From Motacilla alba alba (Eukaryota; Chordata; Aves; Passeriformes; Motacillidae): a DNA stretch of 64,000 bases. The stretch spans positions 67,021,666 to 67,085,665 of the forward strand of contig NC_052018.1 of assembly GCF_015832195.1 (NCBI RefSeq), given 5' to 3'. A program made the position numbers and the translations under genes. The stretch's first letter is position 1. Every line of letters begins with the position of its first letter. A model generated the notes under the pieces. The model had not been told where the DNA came from. It was given only the letters and a program-made list of their open reading frames with translations, and ran no database searches. This document shows positions 35,901 through 49,989 of this stretch, one piece after another.

Positions 35901-38900
35901 TGGCTGGTTCCAGCTGTCATCTCCAGGTTTGTCCTGCTTGCCGCATTTGGGCCCTGTTTGGGGAGGCTGGGTCCTGCTAGTTCTGGGTTCCCATTGCCTC
36001 CTGGAGCACCCATTTTTCACTGGGTAATGATAAGAAAGAGCTTTTGAACAGCCTTTATCCTGTATTGGGAGCTTGCTTTAAATTAGAACAGTGGGAATTT
36101 TTCAAATTGGGATGGTAGACTAGTAAGTGTAGTTTGAATGTGTCTCTGTCCTTTTCTCTTTTTACTGTTTTTGCACTAGCTTGAATGCGTAACCAGCTAG
36201 TTTTCTGAGACCTCTGTTAGCAACCAGAGTTTAATGTGCAGGCACCAATCTGAATATTTTGGGAGTTTAGAGGCCTTGAGTGTGGAATGACTTGGTTTTA
36301 AAAGCAATAGCAATTGCTCAAAGGGTCATGTTACAACAATAGATTTGAAAGTGATGCAGTGGATGAGAGCTGAAGATGTACATGAAGCATTTAGTGGGCT
36401 TCTGGGAGCAAAACAGATCATGATTATTGCATTGACAGAGGTGGGTTGTGGGGTCAGCTGACACCTCTTTAAAGTTGGGGCTTTCAATCCATCCATGGCT
36501 ACCATGGGACTTGGGAAGGCTTCAGGAGCACCACTGAGTCACACTGATGGATGAGGCAAGGAGGAGAGCCTGTGTCTGTATATTCAGTAGAGCTCTGCCC
36601 TGGCTAACATAAATGCTGCTGTAATCAATATAACAATAATTAGTTCAAATAGTAAATTATAAAGATGGATAAAAAAGAAAAGGGGAGCCCAAGAAAAATG
36701 AACTCTAAAGAGATCTACATGACTCTGACAGAAGAAACCACGGCCCAGACCTTTCAAATGAGAGTCAGGTGCCTGAATAACTTTTGACATCTCAGCCACA
36801 GTCTGGAGAGAGAGAAAAGGAGCTGGCAGTCTACTGAGCTACTTCTTAACAGATTGCTTTTCTTCCAGTTTGAGAGGAAGCATGGAAGGCTGATGTGTCA
36901 ATATTTTCAGGGTGCTATTGGGAATTTCTCACACTTTTATTTACTATTTCATAATGTTTACATTTTGGCTTACATGTGGTATATGCACTGCAAGTAACTT
37001 CGCATTCTAGACGGTTTTTTGCCGTTTTTATATGATCAAATCAAGACCTTGATATCCTCAACCTCCTTGTCAGGACCACACTTTAGCAGCAATGGTCTGT
37101 CTCTTAAACTGAATAGTTATTATTAGCTAAAGCTGAAACATATTCAGTCCATCAGATTCTGGTCTGGAGATGTCATGGATGGTATGTAAAATGAAGTACT
37201 GACAGCTGACAAAATAGCCCAGCAATGAAATTCTATTCATAAACTCACGCTCACTGGTTTCCAAACTATTGTTAATGGCAATATCTTTATGGATGCCAAG
37301 GAGGCAGGAGTGGGAAGAATCACTAAATTAAACTTGAATGTGCATACATATAGAAGCATATATCCATGGGTTTATTTTCGCAGGTGAGATAATGCCATAT
37401 CTGTTCAAAGTGTAGTTTTTCTGTACAAATGGCTCTTAAAACAATTATGAGAAATTGTAGGAGATGAAGGGAGGAACAAGGGAGTGTATGACCCTAGAGA
37501 AGTGAATAAATCGTGTGGGCAGTTTGAGCTGGTTCACAGGCAGCACCAGATAAATCTGTCCCACAGAGGATGCTACTTTGTGCTCTACCCTCTGGCTTTA
37601 ATGTTTCACAAACATCCTGCTGGCCCTCAAATGGCTGCAAGGATGGTTGTGAAAGTGCAAGCCAAAGATAAGCAACACAAAGGCAGGTGGAGCAAGATCT
37701 GAAGAGATCTGAACTTTTGCTATTCATCTTAATGACATGTTATTACTTAAATTATGCAGCACTCTGCACTTTAATGTTGTTAACTATATCGTTGCTGGGT
37801 AAAACTGGACGGACAAATAATACAAAGATACATAATGGTCACTCTCATTGGCATTGCATCATGGTAATGTTTCTATGAGTTTGATATTTACATTATAAAG
37901 GATTGTCTTGAAACTATAAAATAAGCTGGTGTTGTGACTGTTCTACTGTTTACTGGGCAACCTGCTTTACATTACAAATTGATGTTACTGTGAGATGATA
38001 AATTTCAAACCCATGAGGAAAGAAAAGAAGGGAGGGTGATGATATTGGTCTTTAGGAGAGCAGATTTCATCTTCTTCAGGGTACCATGGGAGGCTGTCAT
38101 GGAGCACTGTGGAGGAGCTTACATTTGTTTGATCTCCAAGAATCTCTTTGGATTAGAAATACGCAGAAATTACTAGCCCTGGCAAGGGACTGGCTTTGGA
38201 ATGGGGAACTCTTGACTGAAATGAAATACATCCTTTGAGGTTTTTCCAAACTTGACTGGTTGAAGCTTTAAGAACCTCAGAAGTTACCCCTGCTTTGTGC
38301 AGCAGAGGTGGGGTGGTCAAAAATTGAGTTTTATGTTCATGTTGTTCCATAAATGGGTATGTCTTAAAAAGGCATATTCTTTTCAGTTAACAGATGGAAG
38401 GCTCCCAGCCATGCTTTGAACTGGATATGCTACTGCCAAGTAAAAAAGAAAAGTCTCTGATAGTCAAATATGATGGTGATGAGTCCGGTACAAATGACTT
38501 CATGTATGCAAATTGAGGAATTGTGTTGTGTATCAGGCAACAAGAGTCATCATTTTGCCTTTCTGAGCAAAAATGGGATTTTAAGACCCGCACCCATTGT
38601 CTTTAACTGGTTGAATAAGCCATTTGATCAATCTGTTCATTCTTCCAATGACCTTTTTCCTATGCTGCTTATTCTGATTCCCCACTGTAATACAAGATAC
38701 AGACTTCACGGCATAGCAAAGATCAGTAAAAGACATGCAAGTAAATGCAGACAAAAAGGCTGATGTGTGCTTTGTACAGTGTTGTAGCTTGATTATTGTG
38801 AAAGTTTTGAGGCAGAACCTGTGTTGTGTTTCACTAGAGGAAGCAGGTGCCTCTTCCCCAAGCAAAAATACTGCAGCTCTTTAAAGGCAGGACACAGATG

Positions 38901-41900
38901 TCTCTCATGAATTGCAAGGCACTTTGACAAAGTGTGGTGTCTAGAAATGCTTATTTCTTGTTACTTTCCACTGAAAATAAGTGTGTTCTTCACAACCTGA
39001 GGTGGTGTGATGGGACTCCAAGCTGGCTAGACTCTTGAGGGAGATCTGAGTAAATCTTTTTCTTAAGTTAATTGTTCTCAAAACTGTAAAAGAGCTTTCA
39101 AGTACAAACCTAAGTTTTATTTTAACAGAAACTAGATCCCATAGCTTGAAAAACAGATAAAACTTAGAGTGAGACAAAACAGAAATGAAAGCATTTGGAA
39201 ACCAAATTCCTTCTTGCCTGCTATGTCCTGCCAGAAAAGGTCCTTTTTTTTAGGCTTTCTCTCAGATTAGCAGCTCAGGAACTTTCTGTACTGCAACAAA
39301 ATCTCCTCTGAGAAGGTCTTTGAAACTATCACTCGACAATATCACCAAGCCCATCACAGAGGCTTGGTTCTGTATCTGCTTTTCTTAGCACTTTGCCAGT
39401 CTCTGAGTTCTCACACCCTCGGCGTAGGGTCTTTCAATTTTATTCAGTGTTCAAGTGTTTTAATTTGAATGCTTTTTAACTAGATTCCTATACTATATGA
39501 TATCTAAAAAACTCACCTGAAGAATGAAAGAGGCTGATAAGAGGGGAGCTGTCTGGCAGGGGGTGGAGGATATAAACCATCAAAGGAAGTATATTTTAAG
39601 ACCAGCTGGGCACTGAACATATGTGGTTAAAGAGTTCTATGTAGAGAGAAGTATCTCTGTATTTTTAGCATTTGTTTCCTTTTTATGTTGCTTTTATTTA
39701 GCTTTAATGTTTAATACCTTAAAAGGTGCACAGAGCATGATTGAAAGAACTGACCCATAGAAGAGATTACTGTGGTTGTCAGAGAAGGACAGACTAATTA
39801 TGTTCTTCAGAAAGGGTTGCTGGAGATGAGGTGAAGAAGCATGAAGGACTGGCAGAAATACAAACTGAAATGGAGAGACGATTTTACCATGTGATATGAG
39901 GTTTTGGGGCAATATTGTAAATACTGTAAGATATATTTATAATTATAATCTTATATCACATATTGACTTCTAAAGAAGGTAAATTGCATGCAGGAAATTA
40001 GCTGGTAAATAATGTTAGCATAAGAAAGTAACTTTGCTCACAGGCACTTTTTTAGTGAAGACCTTCAAGATACATAGAGATGTTTTTTCAAATTCTTAGT
40101 ACATTCAGTTTAGTGCCATGTACTGCACTGGTTGTTGTAAGGCTGCTCTAGCCCCCAGTCCTGGCTTTTAGGTTAAAGTACTGAAAGAGTTTAGTACTGA
40201 GAAGTTCTAAAGAGTCTCTCAGTACCTATTTAAAGCAGTGGCTGCAGACAGACACAAGAGAGATGTATACAAACACCTTTCTTTTCCTTTTGATTTGAAA
40301 GGACTGTGTGCACAGAAAATGGTGCAGAGGGTTTGGTCACTCCACTCTGAGCCACAGACAGCTGTGCAAAGGGAAACCAGGCCCATGTCTGCCTCTGCCA
40401 GCAGTGACAGATCCATGGCTGTATGCCTCAGCAGAATAGATGGTGTTCCACCAGTGGTTGTGGTGGCAAGACAGAGACCAGGTCAGGCCAAGGATGAGGA
40501 GAGTTGCTGAGAGTTTATATGGAGCAGTGAAAGGGCTTGGTGTGAGGGAAGAACAGGGTACCCAGCTGCAAGTCACAGTGGCAGGTGAGGAGTCTCACAA
40601 AGAGCAGAGTCACACATGGCAAGTATTCATGTAGAAGCTCAGGGAGCTAGTCCTTTGTGAGTTTGCAGTGTGCCAGGCCTTAGATTGATGTGAGTCAACC
40701 ATTTGGTTTTTAGTCTCTTCTCCTGCATGCATAGTGACTATTCATGAGAGGATTACAGTGAAGTATTCTTAAACTAAAAAGTATGTTTGGGATTTCATGG
40801 CTGCAGGAATAAAAGTGAGGGGCAAGTTTGGATAGTGCAAGCAGGCTGCAGTCGTGTTCATGCTTTCTGCTCAGTGTCACACTCCTACTCACATTTATCC
40901 TAACTCATAATGCAGCATCAACTCTGAAAATTCAGCTGCTGTTGCCAGTATGTAAATTAAATACCTCACATGCGTGTCACTTCTTCAGGGTCACCTTGTT
41001 CTCACTGCTCAAGAAGTCAGGTGATGGGAGTAGGTGATCACATCAGCTGAGAAAGTAGATGAGCCAGTATCTTCTGCAGATCTAATGTTTTAAAATGTTC
41101 TAAACAAGCACATGCCTGGCTCCATTTACTCTGGAAGACAATATAATACCCATCTGTGTAACTGCAGAATTACTGCCTCCTGAAATGAGACTCCTGTGGA
41201 GCTGAAGTTTTTTGTAACTCCAGGTACCTCAGGCTTGCCCTTGTCTCCAGAGCACATTTTGCAATGCTCCATATTTAAAGCTGTGTACACATGCTCAGCA
41301 AAACAAGATCCCTTCCTTGAGGGGCATGGCAGCTGACTGCCAGCCTAAAGAAAGAGGGAAATGAGTCACAGTCATTAAGTAGGTCACTTCCACTTTGTGT
41401 AACTGTGCTCTTCTGGTGCTCAGGTTAATCTCTGAAACAAGGAACTGCCTGCGCTCAAGTTTTCATCTGAGCTTGCAGTTTCTGCTCTGGAAAAGTAGGG
41501 AAAGTAAGGAAAAATTCCCTGTATAAAAATTGGTGCTTTCAGCTGATGAATATAGGAGTGTGGATTCTAGTGAAACGCTTGTAACTCCCTCTAATTGAAC
41601 ATGTGGTTTAGTTTTGTTTTGTGCATCTATGTAGCTTCCTAACAAAAAAAAACAAACAAACAAAAACAACCCAAAACCAAAAAACCCCACACCAACCCTC
41701 TGTAGCAGCTGCATTGTCTTCTGCTAATATTTGCTTCCCTAACAGTAAAACCTAAGCAGTTCAGCAAAAGATGTAAACCTTTACTTTTATGTCTTTGAAA
41801 TGGTGAGCTTCTGCTGGAAGACAGAAGACAAGTTTATCCATGGTGAGCGGGAGGTTGTAGTGTTAGATCTTCTTTCAAGGAGCTTCTTTGACTCCAAACA

Positions 41901-44900
41901 GAGGGTCAAAACATTTTGGTCATCAAAGGGGGTTTGAAGATTAAGATATAACAAAGTTTTTTTCCAATGAATTTCTCAAAGATGAGGGAAGGGTATTACT
42001 ATTGTCATTGTTTTGTTGTGGCAGATAGGCTGCTGGCCTGAGACACCATCCTTGCTGAAAAACTGATAACATTTCAGTTTAGAAAAGTGGGTCTTTCCTC
42101 TGCTTTCAGTCATCACGTTAGGCTTTCATAAGGAAACAAACAGAAAAAACCCCAACCAAAAACCCACCATCATTTCTCATGTTCCTGTTGCTTTCCTGGT
42201 AGACCTGTGTAACAACTACTCACTGAGTGTGAAGCAAGCTACTGCTTCATTTTTTTTTATCCTCCCCTTCTAGGAAACAGTTGCTTTAAGACTGATTCTA
42301 GTAACCTGATACCACTTGATGTATTTTTGCTGGAATATGGAGCCTGCATAAATTGCACCATAAGCAAATTTCTTTATAATGGAAGGATTGGGAAGCTGCA
42401 GCTTGGCAGGCCATTTCATTAGTGTGGCTTTTTTAAGGTGGATTTTCCAATCTTTTTAACAGATGATATTGTAGACTTTTTCAGAGGGTATTAGGAATAT
42501 GCAGTTGCCATTGTTTTTAGAGCATCCCACCTTGGCTCCCACATTTGGAAAAGCCTGACAGATACTACTGTACAATCTGAAAGGAAAAGTTGCTGTTATT
42601 TGCACTTTCCAATGTGCCTAATTATGTGTCAGTGTTGCACGAGCCCACAGACTCCTGCTAAAATTGATTCCCATCTCTGCAGACTCAAATACAGATCAGA
42701 AGTTAGGTCTTTCCCCTCATAAACGGACAAAAATCCACAAAGAATAGCAAAACCCACGTACCACGTGCATTAAACCAAAAAATGCTTCCTCTCTGGCTGG
42801 GACACTGTAGCTGATCTGGGGACTTATTTAGATAGAGGATGAGCAGATGTAAAGTGACTCTGCAGCACAGTGTGATGCAGGCAGGGCCTCTTCCAGTGCT
42901 AGTACTGAAAAAGAGCTTTAGGTAGGAGAATTCCCTCCCAGCTGAGCAACTGTAACCCAACTAACCCTACTGGTTACAGTGAGATCAACCAAACCAGCTG
43001 GCTCCACTGCACAGAGTGCATCCCAGGACTCTGGGCTGGTGAGAGCCTTCAGGTCCTCTAGCTGATGTCCTGAGACACTCAGCCCCTGCTGCTCTGCCAG
43101 GGGCTGGCACTGCCTGTCTCAACACATTCACAGAAGCACAGCCTTTGCCTGAGACTCTTCCAGAGTGCCAATGCTTTCACTGAGATTTCCTGACAGCTCT
43201 GAGAAGAACAATTCCTCATAAGGCCAAGACTTATTTCTGCTATCAGGAGATGTCATCCCTTCCTGCATTCAGAAATAAAGAGTGGGAAACCCTGGCCGGT
43301 GACTTTGACATGGAAAGTACTTTCTAGAGACTTTAAGACTTGCATTGTTTGCCTGGCATGGGCTGAGGCGCTGAGGAATGCTCTAAACTATGAAGACCAT
43401 GCAGTCTCTGTCACCACATTATCCCAACTGGAGAGCTCTGCTACAACTCATTAATGCTCCCAGACCATTCAGACTTGATTTTGTTGTCATTACAGTATAA
43501 TCTGTCCCTGAGATATTGCAGAGTAGTGCACCTTCCACCAGCTCTTCCTTTCACTGCAGCACATGAGTGCGTGTTGCACATGGCTGAGCTGCTTGTCTGG
43601 CTGTGCCACGTGGGAATTTCTCCTGATAAGGTAAACCTTCATGTTCTGCCCAGAAATGGAGCCTGGCCCTTAAGAATGAAGGAAAGAAGGAGATTTGCAC
43701 TTTATTCCTTCCACTAGAAAGAATGTTGCCAGTGGTCAGATTGAAGTAAACACAAGATAGGGGGCTGGAATGCAACTCTTGCCTTATCAGCTCCTGGCCC
43801 CTGCCTCAGGAGCCCTCTGTCATCTCACAACATTTATTACAGGCTTACCAAGCATCAGAAGGGGTTCTGGGTTTTGGGCTTCTGCTGCTAAATAACTTCT
43901 GTGGTGATGAATGAGTAATTTAAACTTACAGCACCTTGCTTCATTATCTCCAAAACTCTTAACAGGAATTTCACTGGGCTCTCTGCAAGTTCAGCGTTCA
44001 TAAATTGCTTTAAGAGTCTTTCCTGAAATATTTTCTTGCTATGTGCAAATAGTGTAATAACCTCAACTTGAGATTATTATTCCAGAGCCAAGTAGTAAAC
44101 ACTCAGATTCCCACTGTATGGGATTGTCTGCCCTGGAATGGGGGGGCTGCACTGATGCTGTGCTGCTGCTTTTTGCCTTGGTTTCCTCTGGGACCCATGT
44201 AGCATAATGGCAGCCATGAAAACTAGCTTTTCCTTTAGGGTAGTTTTTGGGTTCAAAGCCTTTGAAATAATCAGATCTCCTGTTAAATTACTCAACTTAC
44301 TTTTAAAAGGTCCTTTAAAAATAGTCTCAGAGGCTCCTTTTTGAAGAAATGGTTACAAGAAACTAAGCCACGTATCTTCACATAATAATTATGATAATTA
44401 GATCCTATCCCTTAGTCTTATGCTTTAACTATTCAAAAATGAGGGTATAGCCTTACAAAAGCCCTTTTTAATATATGTTTAGAATATGTGCCAACCTGGT
44501 TTCTCCAGGCAAAAGACCATTTCTGCTGCTTTGAGACAGACTGCTAAGGAGGAGCTGTTCTGCACTCACAGGAGGGATTTTCCTAAAACTCAGCACCTGG
44601 GGATCCCAGCCCTCAGACACTGACACTTTATCCTATGGGTTACCCAAACACCTCTGGCTTTGGGGGTTGCCCCAGCTCATCACAGCTTGTAGGTATCCAT
44701 AGCCACTATGTTTAGGATAAAGGTTTTTTAACATTTTATTAGTAATTTCATAATCTGTAACCAAGCAGAGGTGGGCTTTGAAATTAATTTTCCAGATAAT
44801 TATTTGTCTCCCAGATTCTCAAGTAGTGGCTGCTGTGATCATATTTTCATCGCAGCTGCCTTGCTCTCTACAAGGACCAAAAAGTAGAGGTGAGCCAAGA

Positions 44901-46440
44901 GGGGCAGCTGAGGGGTGAAATGTGTCATTTCACTGTAGCTGTGCAGAAAACAGTTGCTGCAAACAAGGAAGAAGCCCATCTTTTAGAGGGGCCTATGGTG
45001 AAGGAGCCAGGGAGGTAATGTACCTAGCACAGAGATAGAAATTTATGGCAGTAAAGGCCTTCATCCACAGGGATTCTCACATATGAAGATCTGCTGGGTT
45101 TGTGCTCTAATAAAAGAAGATTAACTAGGAAGCAATTTGCTTGACTGAATTCTACTCTTAATTTTGGGTGCGGATTTGGGTTTACTGATTTGGTCTATAT
45201 CCTCATGTTGCAAATGTAAAATGCTTCACTTTCGTGACTTTTCTTTGATGTCCAGAGTTCTGAGAAGGAGTTAAATTATCCCATAGGGACACACTTAGGA
45301 AAGATAAGGAAAGAATAAAACTAGGAAGAATGCTTTGGTAGAAAACATGGAATGTCTCTGACAATGTGTGCCTGGTAACATAAAATTGGTTAGGTGGGAT
45401 TTTTCTGGCAAAGCCCTTCCAAACAAGATTCAGACATAAGATGAAGTAGTCACCTAAGGCTGCTTTGAGACAGATATGCTGATGATAGCCTGTGGGGAAA
45501 GTTTTCAAACAGGGAGAGGTCCATGCCCAATAGACTCATTCAACGGGTCAATTTCCACTGAATAAAATTACTGTTCTTCAGGAGAAACGGCACCACGCTC
45601 ACAGAGCAGAACCTGCCTGATGGGTGGCCCTCACAAGGTTCTGCTGCAAGAAAAGCTGCAAATTGAGGCACTTTGCAAAATGGAGTGAAAACCAGCAGTT
45701 CTTGTTTCAGTGTAGCAAAGTGTTTGTCATTTCCATTTCAAGACAGATGAGCTTTTGACAGATAACCACCCATTTGTGCTCTATACACCCCAGGATAGCC
45801 AGAGTGTGAGTCCTTGACAGGTGCTGCCTTTCCAGAGACTTTGCTTCAGGACAAGTGCAGTGAATGTTGGCATCTGAGAGTTCATGACAATTTTTTAAGG
45901 CCATGAAACAGTTAAGTCCATGTAGGTATTTGTAGATATTTGTACACATGCACACGTGCTTATGCATTCAATATATTACAAGAGGTTGCAAATTTTTAGC
46001 AGATGTTGTGCAACTGGATCTGTGTGACAGCAAATAAAATTATTAAGTTTTCAGGTTCCTTCATTTTTATAATTTTTATTAAACATTTTTAAAAGACCAC
46101 CTTTAAAATCCCATCAAATGCTCGAATTTGCCTAAAGTGGTTTGTTTCAGTAAATGAACATACCTGTGAATCTACTAAGTTTGTATATGGTGGTGTAGGG
46201 GCATTTGTGTTTCTGTTTGCTGAGTTTTCACTCTGAGAAAAGCAAGAAAAAAAAAGGCATTTTCTCCTGGAAAAGATTCCTCATATATAATTTTTTTACT
46301 GACTTTAATAAAAAGTCAAAGAAAAGAAAACATTCAAGTCTCTTGACTCTTGCCAGCTCCTGCTGCTGCTATTTGTTTATAGTTTATTCCTCTATTTTTA
46401 TTATTACTGACCATTTGTTAGTACTGTAGTGGTGCCCAGA
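32901..46440. other. Non-coding region
   Basis: No exon is supported. The longest open frame (32961-33596 plus, 211 codons) has a hydrophobic middle section but no recognisable family, no strong start context and no splice evidence, so I do not call it. Other contents are an imperfect hairpin at 33703-33749, a pyrimidine-biased degenerate repetitive stretch at about 35560-36010, and an A-rich (AAAC)n-like tract at 41643-41690. Confidence 0.5.
41643..41690. repeat. A-rich (AAAC)n-like low-complexity tract
   Basis: Runs of A broken at regular intervals by single C residues (aaacaaacaaacaaaaac), followed by a CA-rich stretch with CCC and CCCC. This looks like a decayed microsatellite; no element body is recognised on either side. 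Confidence 0.8.
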
Positions 46441-47240
46441 TCTCCCCCATGACGCTCGTAAGCGCACGTATGAGTCTCGTAAACAGAGGAGCTGATACCA
46501 TTTCTTCCACGAAGAATCCCAGCACGCACTCAGCCGACCTGGAGCCAGGAAGTGCAATACAATAAAATCACATCCAGGCTTTGGGGTACCTTTATGAGCA
46601 AATACAACCCGGGAGGGTTTGGAAAAACTGCTGGCAGAGACTCAGGTCTGCATGTTGTGGGGACACCATTTTATCCCTTCTTCTTGGAGTAGAAAGGGGC
46701 ATTTCTCAGACCAATAAAGGCTTGTAGTCATCCTGCAGAGGTGGCCAGTGACTGGGTTCTGGAGAAGGTGTGTTCTGTACCTTTAGACTGGGTCTAGGGA
46801 GTGTGAGCAGTGCCCCAGCAGCCCAGTTGGGTAAGAACTTTGGAGCCTGGCATCAGCAGATGCTTCGTTTGATGGACATCCCACAGTGTGTCACCCCCTC
46901 TGCAGGGACAGGAAGGACCTAGACTGGAAGGGCAAGGTCCAGCCACTGTTCTGGGAGCCTGGAGACATTCTTCCCTTGTGAGGGCTTCAGTAGGAGTCAC
47001 CAACATGGGCCCTTGATAAGGGAGAGGGTTTGTGAAGGCAAGAACTTATGCAGATTTGTAGCTTAAGCCAAAAAAAAAGGTAAGTCAGATAACCAGTTAT
47101 ACCAGTGGATAAAGTTTGGGAGGACTTCAAGGAGAGAAGTGTGTGGACTTGCACTATTTTGAGAGTGTGGAGGGATTGAGAAAGAGCTGATGAATTTTAA
47201 TGGAAGGAAGGAAGATACTAGGTCCACTGAGACTAGGAAG

Positions 47241-47276
47241 AGATTTCCTCACATACTCAGATTTCCTCACCTACTC
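47241..47276. repeat. Two-copy 18-bp tandem duplication
   Basis: agatttcctcacatactc is followed directly by agatttcctcacctactc, with one A/C difference. The low divergence points to a recent local duplication. Confidence 0.9.
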
Positions 47277-47346
47277 ACTTCTGGGTGAGACAGTCTAGTT
47301 ACTTGGAGGGAAGATAATCTCAGTACAGAAGAAATTATATCTGTGA

Positions 47347-47367
47347 TTTTTTTTTTTTTTTTTTTTT
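47347..47367. repeat. T21 homopolymer followed by a short (AT)n
   Basis: Twenty-one T residues lead into atatatacacaga. It could be the reversed tail of a minus-strand retro-insertion, but no insert body or target-site duplication can be recognised, so it is listed as a simple repeat. Confidence 0.9.
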
Positions 47368-49098
47368 ATATATACACAGAGGTTGGGAGGAAGGTTTTAA
47401 GAGGCTGCAGATACTCTCTATTAGAATGCAGTAACTACAAATGTGATAAAGTTGTTGAGTAGAAGGAATGCAAGTGTAATCGTCAGGACTGAGTAACACA
47501 GGGATCAGTGGTTTTGCAGTAAAAGAACTGCTGGGCAGGACTGCGAGGGCTCAGCTGGTACAGGTGGAGAAAGCCAGAAGTAAGTCTGAAGTTACAGAAA
47601 ACGATGGAGTAAAGCAACTAAGGCTGCTGGGGCACTGGAGTGAGACCAGGATGTTGGGATGCAGCAGAAGGCTAGAGATCACAAAGCCCAGACATCTCCC
47701 ATATAAACAAAAGTAATTCCCCAGAAGATAATGGACTTGGCATGGTGCTCATTGGGTGAGGACAGAGAGGGAATGAAAGAATAGGATGATGATGCAAAAA
47801 AGATCTCTGGAACATAATTAATCTTTAAACCTGCTGGATAATGTCTGGCTTGGGTAGGCCTGTGCAGCCAGGGGCACCAACAGAAGGAGGATAATCCCAT
47901 GCCTGCTAGTGGTGAAGCTGAAGGCACTGAAGTGAGTTATTAACTGTGGCTTTACATCAAAAATGGCATAACAGTATTCCTGAAATGAGCTAAACTGGTA
48001 ACAGGAAAGGACTGTTTTATGGTTCATCCAATATAAATTAAGCCAACAATAAGTAAAATATAATCAGGTATGTTATAAATGTTAATTAGCACATTAGAAA
48101 CATAGAGACAGTCATTGGCAAACAGAATTATAAATGTTTAAATAATGCAGTAGTTGCAGAGTGAGATGTAAATTAAGTCAAATGGACAGTCTTGGTGACA
48201 AAAAAGTTATTTAACAGGTAAGAATAACAGCAAGAAAACAGCATTCTGCAGTGGGCTTGGAGGTCAGTACAGGCACTAGGAGAGCAGTATTGCATTGCCA
48301 TATATCATGTTTTGTTTCTAAAAAAGCAATGATTCCAGCTGCTTCATGAGAAAAACAAAAAATGGAACATCCATGTTCTTTCTGTGAAAGAAACCATACC
48401 TGCAAAATTCACCACAGCAACTCTGAAAGAGTATGGAATATTATCATACTTTTTGATTCATTAACCTGCCTTGAGAAGGCATAAAATACATTGTTTACAA
48501 CAACTATTGATACTGTATTAAGGATGAAATCCAAGTAAGCTCGGCCACCTATTGCAAAAAAGGGTAAATTGGCACACTAGACTTACAGTTTGTTTACAGT
48601 GGTTTTATAGTGGCCTTGTAGCATGAAAAATGTCATTTTTTGGAATGCATTTCTTCATGGTATGTTTCTTTTGGCTCTTGGGAATTGTCCTGTGACTCAG
48701 ATCATGCCCAATAAAGAAAAAGACTCCACCTGAAGTATTGCTGTTGTCACATGGTATTTATGTTGCTGATAATCAGGAAAATGTTTGCTCAGCACCTTAT
48801 TCTAAGGCCATTGTGAAGCAATACACAGTTTCTGACACAGGACTAAGGGGCTGTATCCTATATTTTAAGGCTAAAATCTGAAAAATTATGTGTGAGATAG
48901 GAGTCTTTTTGTTCTTTTAATATGTTTGCTCTCTTATCCCTTCCTGGCAGAACCAAGCTTCTGTGTGGGAGCTGCTATGCTGAAGTCCGGAGCTTTGTTC
49001 TTAGCACAGTCTTCTAGCTGGGGAGAGTTGTACCTTCTCACCATCCAACCAAGCCAGGTTTTTACGTGGCTACTGCAAATAGATTATCCTGCTGCTGG

Positions 49099-49140
49099 TT
49101 CCCATATCGAAATGTTTGATTCCCATATCTAAATATTAGA
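49099..49140. repeat. Two-copy 21-bp tandem duplication
   Basis: ttcccatatcgaaatgtttga is followed by a second copy that differs at four positions, including CG to CT. A possible eroded third unit (ttctaaactcgaa) starts at 49141. It is older than the duplication at 47241. Confidence 0.75.
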
Positions 49141-49880
49141 TTCTAAACTCGAAGAGCATCTGTCAGTGTTTAAAAACCCCATTGGGAAAGGAAGAACAAC
49201 TCTCCTCCTTTCTTACAACATGGCAGATTTTTTCTTCAGAGTAAGATCCTTCTGTGTATAATTTGGTTAAAAATAAGAAAAACCCAGAAGACAGAATGAA
49301 TGAAGTTTCCTGGTTTGAAAAATACATTTTATATTCTGTATTTTTGAAGATATTTTATTGCACCTTTTTTCTGTTTGATTGTTTTGTTTTCATTAGTGGA
49401 GAGGAATTCAAAGGAATGAAATTAAGCCTATGAACCAGTACCAGTAATCACATTAAACATAGGATAATTGAACTAGCAATTTCCCCCAGCTGTTGGCAGT
49501 TTGTGAACTGCCAGGTAATAAATTCACTGCCATCTACCACAGAAAGTACTGTTGCCTAGTTTCCCTTCCCTTTGCCTTGGGATTTACTTTGCATTCAGTG
49601 GATTGTTTCAAATCCTTGCCTGCATTCAGCATGAAGGCTGCAGTCCAAGTGCAGCCCAGGGTTTCCTCCTTTGCAGCCACTGACCAGGGCCAGGGCTTTC
49701 AGTATTAAACATGCTTCAGGGGACAGGCACAAAGAAGTGATCAGGTGCTGGGGAGCCTACTCTTTTGCTCAACTCAGAAAATAGGTCAGCTGTCCTTCAG
49801 CTGCCTTGAAAAAAATATAAAGGGGGTGAGGAATAAACTTGTTTTTCTTTCTTTCCTATCAACATTGTTCCAAACCCTTT

Positions 49881-49904
49881 GGGGGGGGGGGGGGGGGGGG
49901 GGGG
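49881..49904. repeat. G24 homopolymer
   Basis: Twenty-four consecutive G residues lie between CAAACCCTTT and AATCCACC. Long poly(G) is rare in vertebrate DNA, can form G-quadruplex structure, and is prone to sequencing and assembly length error, so the stated length should be treated with caution. It lies 34 bp upstream of the 24-bp tandem duplication. Confidence 0.95.
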
Positions 49905-49938
49905 AATCCACCTCCTACAAGCCGTACAAATAGTGATG

Positions 49939-49989
49939 TTCAGATTATAGGTTGTTTCATCTTTCAGATTATAGGTTGTTTCATCTTTC
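49939..49989. repeat. Two exact copies of a 24-bp tandem duplication
   Basis: The 24-base unit at 49939-49962 is repeated without mismatch at 49963-49986, and three more bases (ttc) continue the period. Perfect identity suggests a very recent duplication or polymorphism. The period is a multiple of three, so a reverse-strand frame reads a repeated octapeptide, but there is no sign that it is coding. Confidence 0.95.

Noticed and set aside
47347..47400. T21 run as the tail of a minus-strand retro-copied gene
   Set aside because: No target-site duplication and no coding similarity in the adjacent sequence.
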